A stretch of DNA of 64,000 nt, taken from NCBI GenBank assembly GCA_900319465.1, contig ONOL01000002.1, forward strand, positions 50,009 to 114,008, written 5' to 3'. The translations under genes and the position numbers were made by a program. Position 1 is the first letter of the stretch. Each line of letters starts with the position of its first letter. The notes below the pieces were generated by a model, which saw nothing but the letters and a program-made list of their open reading frames with translations, ran no database searches and was not told where the DNA came from. This stretch comes from an uncultured Eubacteriales bacterium (GTDB lineage Bacteria; Bacillota; Clostridia; Oscillospirales; Oscillospiraceae). Shown one piece after another: positions 57,125 through 64,000 of this stretch.

Positions 57125-58783
57125 TCAGGCTTCGGGCTTGCAGGTCAGGCCGACGACGGCGTTGGCGGCGGCAGCGCCGGCTACGACCGCGGCGCCCACC
57201 GCGAGCAGCATGGAGCCGTTGGTCCCGGCGATCTGCGAGTAGGTCAGCTTCCCCGTCACGGCGGTGACCACGCCGCCGATGCCCGCCAGCGCGGCCAGCA
57301 CGCTGACGATGCCGGAGACCTTCGCCTGGCCGAGGATGCCCAGCACGCCGGCGATCAGCGCCAGCAGCGCGGCGCCGGCGGTCAGGCCGATGCCGAGAAC
57401 GCGGCCGGTCAGCTCCTCGGTCACCGCGTCGGTGTTGTCGGATACGTAGCTGCGCGCGGCGGCGACGGCAACGTAGGCCTGCTCGATGTCGAGGTCCGTG
57501 TCGTTCTTCATGTAGTTGTAATTGTCGCCCAGACGGTCGGAAATGGAGACCAGGTCGGCGTCGGCAGGCGTCGCCTTGAGCTGCTCCAGGCCGTCGATGA
57601 TCTGGTCGCGGCCGTTCTCGAACGCGGCGAGCATCACGGCGCCCTCGACGATCTGCTGCTGGCCGTCGTTGAGCTGCTTCTCCGCATCGGCCAGCTTCTG
57701 CTGACCCTGCTGCAGCTGGGCGGCGCCGTCCGCCAGCTTCTGCTGGCCGGCAGCGTAGTTGGCCTTGCCGGCGGCGAGCTGCGCCTTGCCCTCGTCAAGC
57801 TGCGCCTTGGCGGCGGCGAGCTTCTGCTCGTTCTCGGCATAGGCGGCCTTGCCGGCGTCCAGCTGGGAGCGGGCGGCGGCCAGCTTCTGTTCGCCGGCGG
57901 CGTATTCCGCCTTGCCCTGCGCGAGCTTGGCCTTGCCGGCCTCCAGATCCTTCTTGCCGGCCTCCAGCTCGGCCTGGCCGGCGGCGTAGTCCGCCTTGCC
58001 CTGCGCGAGCTGCGCCTGCAGCGCGTCAAAATTCTTCCAGCCGTTGTAGACGTTGATCAGCGTACCGGCGTCAACGCCCATCTGCGCGCTGACGAGCTGC
58101 AGAACGGTGTTGAAGTCGTTGGACTCCAGCAGCGGCGCCATGTAGACCAGCATGTTGTCATAGATGGGCTTGGTGGCCTGCAGAAGCGCGAGCTGCTGCT
58201 CCGCCTCGTCGATGCGCGCCTTGGCGTCGGCGAGCTTTGCCTCGCCCGCGGCGACCCTCGCTTCGCCCGCGGCGACCTCCGCCTCGCCCTGCTGCAGCTT
58301 CTGCCTGGCGTTGGCAAGCTCCGCAGAGCCGGCGCTGTACTGGGCTTCGCCCGCGTCAAGCTGCTGCTTGGCGGCCGCAAGCTTCGCGGCGCCCGCATCG
58401 TACTGGCTCTGGCCGGCGGCGATCTTCGCCTCGCCCGCAGCGAGCTGCTGCTTGGCGGCTTCGAGCTTTGCCGCGCCCGCGTCGTACTCGGACTGCTTTT
58501 CCTCCAGCAGCTCCTTGCCGGCCACGTACTCCTCCTGGCCCTCGGCAAGATCTTCCCGGCCCTGTGCGAGCGCCTCCCGGCCTTCCAGATAGGCCTGCTC
58601 GTTGTCCGCGAGCTGATTCAGCCCATTTTCAAGCGTATCGATGCCTTCGAGCGCCTCCGTGCGCTTGTCTTCCCAAAAGGCTTTGGCGCTGCCGACGTCC
58701 TTGAGCGTCAGGCCGCCGCCGAGCAGCCCGATCAGCGCGGTAAGGATCAGCACGGCGCTCAGGACTCTGACCGTTTTCTTCAT
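57125..58783 (-). CDS. Membrane protein with two long XXXLXXG-repeat arms
   Basis: This 552-residue protein has an N-terminal membrane helix (about 5-27) and three at the C-terminus (about 462-484, 488-510, 522-546). Between them two Ala/Lys/Gln/Glu-rich arms (about 45-200 and 250-400) repeat a heptad with Leu and Gly, the X-X-X-Leu-X-X-Gly pattern. A 28-residue unit recurs nearly exactly (YDAGAAKLEAAKQQL and YDAGAAKLAAAKQQL). The arms flank a globular link and probably form an antiparallel coiled-coil hairpin outside the cell. YhgE/Pip proteins have similar arms; here the function is unknown. Confidence 0.85.
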   Translation of the reverse strand: MKKTVRVLSAVLILTALIGLLGGGLTLKDVGSAKAFWEDKRTEALEGIDTLENGLNQLADNEQAYLEGREALAQGREDLAEGQEEYVAGKELLEEKQSEYDAGAAKLEAAKQQLAAGEAKIAAGQSQYDAGAAKLAAAKQQLDAGEAQYSAGSAELANARQKLQQGEAEVAAGEARVAAGEAKLADAKARIDEAEQQLALLQATKPIYDNMLVYMAPLLESNDFNTVLQLVSAQMGVDAGTLINVYNGWKNFDALQAQLAQGKADYAAGQAELEAGKKDLEAGKAKLAQGKAEYAAGEQKLAAARSQLDAGKAAYAENEQKLAAAKAQLDEGKAQLAAGKANYAAGQQKLADGAAQLQQGQQKLADAEKQLNDGQQQIVEGAVMLAAFENGRDQIIDGLEQLKATPADADLVSISDRLGDNYNYMKNDTDLDIEQAYVAVAAARSYVSDNTDAVTEELTGRVLGIGLTAGAALLALIAGVLGILGQAKVSGIVSVLAALAGIGGVVTAVTGKLTYSQIAGTNGSMLLAVGAAVVAGAAAANAVVGLTCKPEA

Positions 58784-58805
58784 ATTTTTCCCTCCTAAGA
58801 TGATG

Positions 58806-58850
58806 ATACCATCTCTTTCACAATATATACCATCTTTCTGTTAAATGCAA
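58806..58850 (-). promoter_or_regulatory. Promoter and repeats upstream of the XXXLXXG gene
   Basis: On the minus strand TTGCAT (58850-58845) and TATATT (58827-58822) are 17 bases apart. AGATGGTAT occurs at 58835-58827 and 58814-58806, 21 bases apart (two turns). One copy abuts the -10 and the other lies just past the start site, which suggests an operator. Confidence 0.65.
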
Positions 58851-58887
58851 GAAACCCGGCGAAAAAACTTGCCCTGTCCCGCTCTGC

Positions 58888-58916
58888 TTGAAAAAAGCGG
58901 AGGCGGGTGGTAAACT
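58888..58916 (+). promoter_or_regulatory. Promoter of the M20 dipeptidase gene
   Basis: TTGAAA (58888-58893) and TAAACT (58911-58916) are 17 bases apart, about 38 bases before the start codon. Confidence 0.55.
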
Positions 58917-58953
58917 GATGCCATCTTGGAACGAATCGGAAGGAGCACAGGAT

Positions 58954-60336
58954 ATGAACGAACAACTTCTCCGGGACATCGAGGCCTTCGCCGAGGAGAA
59001 CACGCCGGCCGTTTTCCGCGATATCGCCCGCCTTGTGGCGGTCGACAGCGTCGAATCCGCGCCGCAGGAGGGCGCGCCCTTCGGCCGCGGCCCCCGCGAG
59101 GCGCTGGATCTGGGGCTGCGGATCGCCCGCGAACTGGGGCTGGACGCCGTCGACTGTGCCGGGCGCATCGGCTACGCCTCCGTCGGCGGCGACGGGGAGC
59201 GCTATCTCGCCACCATTACCCATCTGGACGTGGTGCCCGTGGGCGACGGCTGGCAGGAGGATCCCTTCACCGTGCGCGAGCGGGACGGCTGGATCATCGG
59301 CCGCGGCGTGATGGACGACAAGGGGCCGAGCGTCCTCTGCCTCTACGCGCTCAAGTACCTGAAGGAGAAGAAGATCCCCCTGCGCTACCCCGTGCGCGCG
59401 CTGCTCGGCGCCAACGAGGAGACCGGCATGGGCGACGTGAGCTATTATCTGGCAAACCATCCCGCCCCCCTCTTCTGCTTCTCCCCGGACGCCAACTTCC
59501 CCCTCTGCAACGGCGAGAAAGGCATCTACCACGGCCGCATCCTTGCCAGGCGGCCGCTCGGCGGGATCCTCGACATCCGCGGCGGCGTCGCGGCGAACGT
59601 CATCCCCGACAAGGCGGAGGCCACCGTGAAGGCCGGGACGCTCACGGGCACCGGGGAGGTGGAGGTCTCCGAGCTCGCGCCCGGCGTCTGGCGCCTGCTG
59701 GCCAAAGGCAGGGGCGGGCACGCCTCGCAGCCCGGGGGCACCCGCAACGCCATCGGCGTGCTGGTGGACTATCTGCTCGCAAACGGCTTGGGCGACGAGA
59801 ACGACCGCGCCTTCCTGTGCCTGATCGAAAAGCTCCACCGCGCCTGGGACGGCACGGCGCTCGGTGTGCAGGCGGACGACGGCAACTTTGAGCCGCTGAC
59901 CATCGTGGGCGGCGTGATCGGCGTGGAGGACGGGCGCATGTTCCAGACCGTGGACAGCCGCTACCCCACCACGACCAGCGGGGAGGCGATCGCGGCCGGC
60001 ATCCGGGCGGCCGCCGGGGACGTCGCCGAGGTCACCGTCGAGCACGACTCCGCGCCCTTCTATATGCCGCTCGACAACCCCGCCGTGCAGGTCTGCGTCC
60101 AGGCCTACAACGCCGTCACCGGCGAGGACGCGAAGCCCTACACGATCGGCGGCGGCACCTACGCCCGCCACTTCCCGAATGCGGTGGCCTTCGGGCCGGA
60201 GCATCCGGAGCGCCCGACGCCCGCCTTCGCCGGGCCGATCCACGGCGTGGACGAGGCCGCCTGCAAGGACTGGCTCATCGAGGCGCTGAAGGTCTACATC
60301 CTCGCCCTGATCGAGCTGGAGAAGCTGACGTTCTGA
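58954..60336 (+). CDS. pepV: M20-family dipeptidase (PepV type)
   Basis: This 460-residue metallopeptidase has the two-zinc motifs of the PepV branch: THLDVVPVGDGW, GRGVMDDKGP, NEETGMGD and SPDANFPLCNGEKG. PepV releases amino acids from dipeptides in the cytosol. The dimerisation lid lies in the middle (about 190-320). The ATG at 58954 follows AAGGAG at eight bases; an upstream frame start adds 22 residues without a site. It has its own promoter and no obvious operon partners. Confidence 0.92.
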   Translation: MNEQLLRDIEAFAEENTPAVFRDIARLVAVDSVESAPQEGAPFGRGPREALDLGLRIARELGLDAVDCAGRIGYASVGGDGERYLATITHLDVVPVGDGWQEDPFTVRERDGWIIGRGVMDDKGPSVLCLYALKYLKEKKIPLRYPVRALLGANEETGMGDVSYYLANHPAPLFCFSPDANFPLCNGEKGIYHGRILARRPLGGILDIRGGVAANVIPDKAEATVKAGTLTGTGEVEVSELAPGVWRLLAKGRGGHASQPGGTRNAIGVLVDYLLANGLGDENDRAFLCLIEKLHRAWDGTALGVQADDGNFEPLTIVGGVIGVEDGRMFQTVDSRYPTTTSGEAIAAGIRAAAGDVAEVTVEHDSAPFYMPLDNPAVQVCVQAYNAVTGEDAKPYTIGGGTYARHFPNAVAFGPEHPERPTPAFAGPIHGVDEAACKDWLIEALKVYILALIELEKLTF

Positions 60337-60371
60337 CCCTCCCGCCGCGCGGAGGGGACGCCGGGGCGCCT

Positions 60372-60391
60372 ATGGGGAGAAATGGGGAGAA
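60372..60391 (+). promoter_or_regulatory. Tandem 10-bp repeat upstream of the response regulator gene
   Basis: ATGGGGAGAA occurs twice in a row (60372-60381, 60382-60391) some 40 bases before the TATAAT. Direct repeats at 10-base spacing are typical OmpR-family binding sites, so autoregulation is plausible. Confidence 0.55.
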
Positions 60392-60404
60392 ATATTACAA
60401 TTTC

Positions 60405-60435
60405 TTAACTTCTCCCGCGCCCGCCGCGTTATAAT
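60405..60435 (+). promoter_or_regulatory. Promoter of the response regulator-kinase-htrA operon
   Basis: TATAAT (60430-60435) is perfect. The best -35 is TTAACT (60405-60410) at 19 bases, so it is weak and may need activation. Confidence 0.55.
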
Positions 60436-60474
60436 AGGTAACAACTCACAACTGATTGGATAGGAGCGATAGAA

Positions 60475-61158
60475 ATGAGCAAACGCGCTCTGATCGTGGA
60501 AGACGACGGCAACATCGCCGAGCTTCTGCGGCTGTATCTGGGAAAAGACGGCTTTGAGACGATGATCGCCGCCGACGGCGGCAAGGCCGGGTCCATGTTC
60601 GACCTCTTCCAGCCCGACGTGGTGCTGCTGGACATCATGCTCCCCATCAAGGACGGCTGGCAGGTCTGCCGCGACATCCGGCAGAAATCCTCCGTCCCCA
60701 TCATCATGCTCACCGCCAAGGGCGAGCTCAACGACAAGGTCAGCGGCCTGGAGATGGGCGCGGACGACTACGTGACCAAGCCCTTCGAGGTCAAGGAGCT
60801 TCTCGCCCGCGTGCACGCGGTCATGCGCCGCAGCGACGCGGAGGGGCCCGTCGAGAAGAAGCTGAGCTTTGACAAGCTCGTGATCAATCTCGACTCCTAC
60901 GAGCTGATCGTGGACGGCAAAAAGGTGGACACGCCGCCGAAGGAGATGGAGCTGCTGTACCATCTTGCCGCCTCCCCCAACCGCGTCTTCACCCGCAACC
61001 AGCTCCTCGACGAGGTCTGGGGCTTCGACTACTTCGGCGACTCCCGCACCGTGGACGTGCACGTCAAGCGCCTGCGCGAGAAGCTTGAGGGCGTGAGCGA
61101 CCGGTGGAGCCTCAAGACCGTCTGGGGCGTGGGCTACAAGTTCGAGCTGCTGGACTGA
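60475..61158 (+). CDS. OmpR/PhoB-family response regulator
   Basis: This 227-residue regulator has a receiver domain with the phosphate-accepting Asp53 (VVLLDIMLP), the acidic pair near ALIVEDDGN, Thr and Lys in MLTAKGE and YVTKPFE. A winged-helix DNA-binding domain follows (about 130-227, FDYFGDSRTVDVHVKRLREKL). The kinase gene follows after seven bases. Targets probably include this operon. Confidence 0.95.
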   Translation: MSKRALIVEDDGNIAELLRLYLGKDGFETMIAADGGKAGSMFDLFQPDVVLLDIMLPIKDGWQVCRDIRQKSSVPIIMLTAKGELNDKVSGLEMGADDYVTKPFEVKELLARVHAVMRRSDAEGPVEKKLSFDKLVINLDSYELIVDGKKVDTPPKEMELLYHLAASPNRVFTRNQLLDEVWGFDYFGDSRTVDVHVKRLREKLEGVSDRWSLKTVWGVGYKFELLD

Positions 61159-61165
61159 GCGGGCG

Positions 61166-62650
61166 ATGAAAAGTATTTTCCTGCGCAACTTCTTCGCCAC
61201 GGCGCTGCTGGTGTTCGTCAGCTTCCTGATCATCGCCCTCTCCTTTGTCGGCATCGGGCGCACCTTCGTCATCAGCGACTACCGCAGCAAGATGGAAAAC
61301 AGCGCCAAAGAGGTCGCGCGCACGGCCTCCGCCATCGCCCAGGGCGACTCGCTGTCGAGCTGGGTGCTGAGTATGTCCATCAGCTCCGTTTCCCACTCCA
61401 CCGGGGACCATATCTTCATCACCGACGCCGACGGCGTGATCGTCTCCTGCTCCGACAAAAACCCCATGTGCGAGCACCTGGGCGTCACGGTGCCGGAGGC
61501 GGTGATCTCGTCGATCGGCGAGACCCCCTTTGACGCGCTGACCGACCTGGGCGGGCTGTACCACAGCCGCCGCTACGTCGCGGCCGTCCCGATCCCCGCG
61601 CCCGGGCGCGACAAGGTGCTGGGCTATGCCTTCGTCTCCAACCAGGTGGACAAGATGCTGGACGCCTGGTCGGCCTTCCTGATGATCACCGCGATCGTCG
61701 GCGTCGGCGTATTCTTCGCCGCCCTGCTGGTGACGCTGGTCTATTCCCGGCATATGTCCAAGCCGCTCGACGAAATGGCCGCCGCCTCCCGGAAATTCGC
61801 CCGGGGCGACTTCTCCGTCCGCGTCCGGCAGACCGAAGACCCCGCCGACGAGATGGGCGCGCTGATCGACTCGTTCAACAAGATGGCCGACTCGCTCGAG
61901 CAGTCCGAGCTGCGGCGCAGCGAGTTCATCGCGAACATCTCCCACGAGCTGCGCACCCCCATGACGACCATCGCCGGCTTTGCCGACGGGATCCTGGACG
62001 GCACCATCCCCCCGGAGGAGGAGCGGAAGTATCTGATCTCCATCCGGGACGAGACGCGCCGCCTCTCCCGGCTCGTGCGGGATATGCTGGGCGTTTCGCA
62101 GGCGAAGGCCCGCGCCGCCGACGCGAGCCGCCGCACGGTCTTCGACGTGTCGGAGCTGATCGTGCAGACGCTTCTGAGCTTTGAGGGCCGGGCGACCAGG
62201 AAGAACCTGGACGTGGACCCCCAGCTCCCGGACAACCCGATCCTGGTGCGGGCGGACAAGGACGCCATCACGCAGGTCATCTACAACCTGCTGGACAACG
62301 CCGTAAAGTTTGCCGCGCCCGGAAGCTGCCTCATCCTCAAGCTCTACAAGGGCAGCGGCAAGGCCTACGTCTCCGTCAAGGACTTCGGCGAGACCATCCC
62401 GCCGGACGATCTGCCCTTCATCTTCGACCGTTTCCACAAGTCCGACCGCTCCCGCAGCATGGACAAGGACGGCGTGGGGCTGGGGCTGTACCTGGTCAAG
62501 ACCATCCTCAACAGCCACGACGAGGACATCGCCGTCAAAAGCGGGGACGGCATGACCGAATTTGTATTTACACTTCCGCTGGCGGAAGCTCCGGGCCGGC
62601 AGGCTCCGGCCATTCCGCGCAGGAAGCACGAAACAGAGGGAAAAGAATGA
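61166..62650 (+). CDS. Sensor histidine kinase with HAMP domain
   Basis: This 494-residue kinase has two membrane helices (about 10-31 and 169-192) around an outer sensing domain of about 135 residues (DHIFITDADGVIVSCSDKNP, a Cache/PAS-like pattern). A HAMP segment follows (about 193-246), then the HisKA domain with His260 in SHELRTP. The ATPase domain has QVIYNLLDNAVKFA, a G1 box DFGETI and GVGLGLYLVKTIL. The stop overlaps the htrA start by four bases. Confidence 0.95.
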   Translation: MKSIFLRNFFATALLVFVSFLIIALSFVGIGRTFVISDYRSKMENSAKEVARTASAIAQGDSLSSWVLSMSISSVSHSTGDHIFITDADGVIVSCSDKNPMCEHLGVTVPEAVISSIGETPFDALTDLGGLYHSRRYVAAVPIPAPGRDKVLGYAFVSNQVDKMLDAWSAFLMITAIVGVGVFFAALLVTLVYSRHMSKPLDEMAAASRKFARGDFSVRVRQTEDPADEMGALIDSFNKMADSLEQSELRRSEFIANISHELRTPMTTIAGFADGILDGTIPPEEERKYLISIRDETRRLSRLVRDMLGVSQAKARAADASRRTVFDVSELIVQTLLSFEGRATRKNLDVDPQLPDNPILVRADKDAITQVIYNLLDNAVKFAAPGSCLILKLYKGSGKAYVSVKDFGETIPPDDLPFIFDRFHKSDRSRSMDKDGVGLGLYLVKTILNSHDEDIAVKSGDGMTEFVFTLPLAEAPGRQAPAIPRRKHETEGKE

Positions 62651-63966
62651 ACAACAACGACTGGTATGAAAACGGAAGCTGGTACGCCCCCGCGGCGCGC
62701 GCCGCAGAGCAAGCGCCGCCCGCCGGGCGGAAGGCGCCGGCCGCCTCCGGGAAAAAGCGCGGGAAGGGCTGGACGCCGCTGCGCATCACGGGCGCGGTAT
62801 GCCTGCTCCTCGCGCTGATCGTGGCAAGCTCCCTGCTCTTTGCCGGCTCCGGCAAAAGCCAGGGCCCGTCCCTTTCCCCGTCCGCGCCCTCGATCGGCGA
62901 CGGGAAGCTCCCCTCCGATCCGGCCGATTTTTTCAGTCAGTTTTACGAGGCCATCCAGACGGACAACTACGAAAACAGCATCGAGCGCGCGGCGCTTCCC
63001 GTCGCGTACGAGCAGGCCGTCGTCCCCGCGGAGGGCGAGGCGCTCACGCTGCAGGAGATCTATGAGCGCTGCAGCCCCTCCATCGTCGGCATCGCGGGCT
63101 ATCGGGACGGGATGATGGGCTACTACTGGGGCACGGGCATCATTCTGAGCGGGGACGGCCTGATCCTCACCAACGCCCACGTGATCGGAAGCTGCAGCAG
63201 CGCCTCGGTCCTCCTTCCCGACGACAGGGAGCTTGAGGCGAAGCTGGTCGGCTCCGACGCCGTCAGCGACCTGGCGCTTCTGAAGATCGACGCCAAGGGC
63301 CTTCCCGCGGCCGAGCTCGGCGACAGCAGCTCCCTGCAGGTGGGCGACCATGTCGCCGCCATCGGCAACCCCCTCGGCAGCGGCTTCCGCAACACGCTGA
63401 CCGACGGCATCATCTCCGCCATCGACCGCGACGTGCAGTCCAAGGGCCACCGCATGACCCTGCTGCAGACCAATACCGCCATCAACGAGGGCAACTCCGG
63501 CGGCGCGCTGTTCAATATGTACGGCCAGGTGATCGGCGTGACGAACATGAAAATGATGTCCTCCTACTCGAGCATCGAGGGCATCGGCTTCGCGATCCCC
63601 TCCTCCACCGTGCGCTATGTGGTCAACGCCCTGGTCAGAGACGGCGAGGTGCGCGGGCGGCCCTCCATCGGCATCACCGTCGGCGCCATCCCCGGCAACG
63701 CCAAGGAGGAGTACCGGATGCCCGACGGCCTTTATATCACCGACGTCAACGAGGGCAGCGACGCGGCGCTTCAGGGCCTGCTGCCCGGCGACGTGATCAC
63801 CGAGGTCGACGGCGTCGCGGTCAGCACCACCGACGAGGTCAACGACCTGAAGAACCGCAAGAAGGTCGGCGAGACCATGCATTTCCGCATCTGGCGCGAC
63901 GGGGAAACGCTGGAATTCGACGTGCTGCTGATGGACACCAACGACGTCTACGGAAAGCAGCCTTGA
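62647..63966 (+). CDS. HtrA/DegP-like serine protease with one PDZ domain
   Basis: This 439-residue protein has a short cytoplasmic tail, a membrane anchor (about 44-66), and a trypsin-like domain with catalytic His178 (LTNAHVI), Asp208 (SDLALLK) and Ser284 (GNSGGAL). A C-terminal PDZ domain (about 340-435, ALQGLLPGDVITEVDGV) follows. HtrA degrades damaged envelope proteins. Its coupling to the kinase gene suggests a CssRS-like stress loop. The stop is 34 bases before the window edge. Confidence 0.94.
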   Translation: MNNNDWYENGSWYAPAARAAEQAPPAGRKAPAASGKKRGKGWTPLRITGAVCLLLALIVASSLLFAGSGKSQGPSLSPSAPSIGDGKLPSDPADFFSQFYEAIQTDNYENSIERAALPVAYEQAVVPAEGEALTLQEIYERCSPSIVGIAGYRDGMMGYYWGTGIILSGDGLILTNAHVIGSCSSASVLLPDDRELEAKLVGSDAVSDLALLKIDAKGLPAAELGDSSSLQVGDHVAAIGNPLGSGFRNTLTDGIISAIDRDVQSKGHRMTLLQTNTAINEGNSGGALFNMYGQVIGVTNMKMMSSYSSIEGIGFAIPSSTVRYVVNALVRDGEVRGRPSIGITVGAIPGNAKEEYRMPDGLYITDVNEGSDAALQGLLPGDVITEVDGVAVSTTDEVNDLKNRKKVGETMHFRIWRDGETLEFDVLLMDTNDVYGKQP

Positions 63967-64000
63967 GACAGAGGCATAAAAAGCACACGGGGCGGCCGTT

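Overview
The window is a GC-rich chromosomal segment from a spore-forming, meso-diaminopimelate-type member of the Clostridia. The most likely group is the high-GC Oscillospirales/Oscillospiraceae; this placement is inferred from gene content and order, not from a marker search. Support comes from sigK with a hydrophobic pro-sequence, a SpoVD-like PASTA transpeptidase, yqfC-yqfD and a ylbJ-like gene, a MurE with a DNPR motif, paired PadR/DUF2812 genes, and REP-like hairpin elements of the GGCTCCCC...GGGGAGC type. Almost every gene is ordinary chromosomal housekeeping. I see no prophage, insertion sequence, rRNA, tRNA or CRISPR array.

Layout. 1-4.4 kb (minus): a zinc-ribbon/RecA-like ATPase cut by the window edge, an apbE-tatB-tatA-tatC operon and sigK. 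4.5-10 kb (plus): a self-contained carbohydrate-type ABC importer (ATPase, two permeases, binding protein last), then a lipoprotein with OB-like repeats. 10-12.6 kb: an FRG-domain/GNAT pair diverging from a THEP1-like NTPase, then a copper-sensor-type CsoR with a His-rich tail. 12.6-26.9 kb (minus): a methyltransferase, a YihY membrane protein, then a reduced dcw cluster in the order mraZ, rsmH, ftsL-like, spoVD-like PBP, murE, mraY, ftsW, murG, murA, ftsQ, ftsZ. The cluster lacks murF, murD, murC, murB and ftsA. 27-31.6 kb: coaD/rsmD/uvrC, an EamA transporter and HPr. 31.9-39.5 kb (minus): yqfC-yqfD-phoH-ybeY-[REP array]-era-yqzL-recO-mutS2. 39.5-47.2 kb: ylbJ-like, a chrA pair coupled to phosphoglucomutase, a DUF2007 gene, a second murA with walJ and rlmH, and a NUDIX hydrolase. 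47.2-52.7 kb (mostly plus): PadR/DUF2812, gluQ, a helical protein, a HerA-like ATPase (minus) and cdsA. 52.8-58.8 kb: degV, twin leucine-rich-repeat lipoproteins, a YgjP metallopeptidase and a membrane protein with long XXXLXXG repeats. 58.9-64 kb (plus): a PepV-type dipeptidase and a response regulator-kinase-HtrA stress operon.

How the genes work together. Cell-wall precursor synthesis (two MurA, MurE, MraY, MurG), septation (FtsZ, FtsQ, FtsW, FtsL-like) and sporulation sit side by side. The envelope theme continues with Tat export, ApbE flavinylation, WalJ, CdsA and HtrA. Regulatory signals are unusually legible. They include three 10-bp-phased MraZ boxes just downstream of the mraZ promoter, overlapping divergent sigma-E-type promoters between yqfC and ylbJ, a C6G7 tract at the csoR promoter, repeats around the padR -10, and a tandem decamer before the response regulator.

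Limits. I found no clear new multi-gene defence or biosynthetic system. The best leads for new biology are the twin LRR lipoproteins, the XXXLXXG stalk protein, the doubly anchored binding protein, the His-rich CsoR, and the structured intergenic element near 47.4 kb. All family names rest on motifs read by eye.
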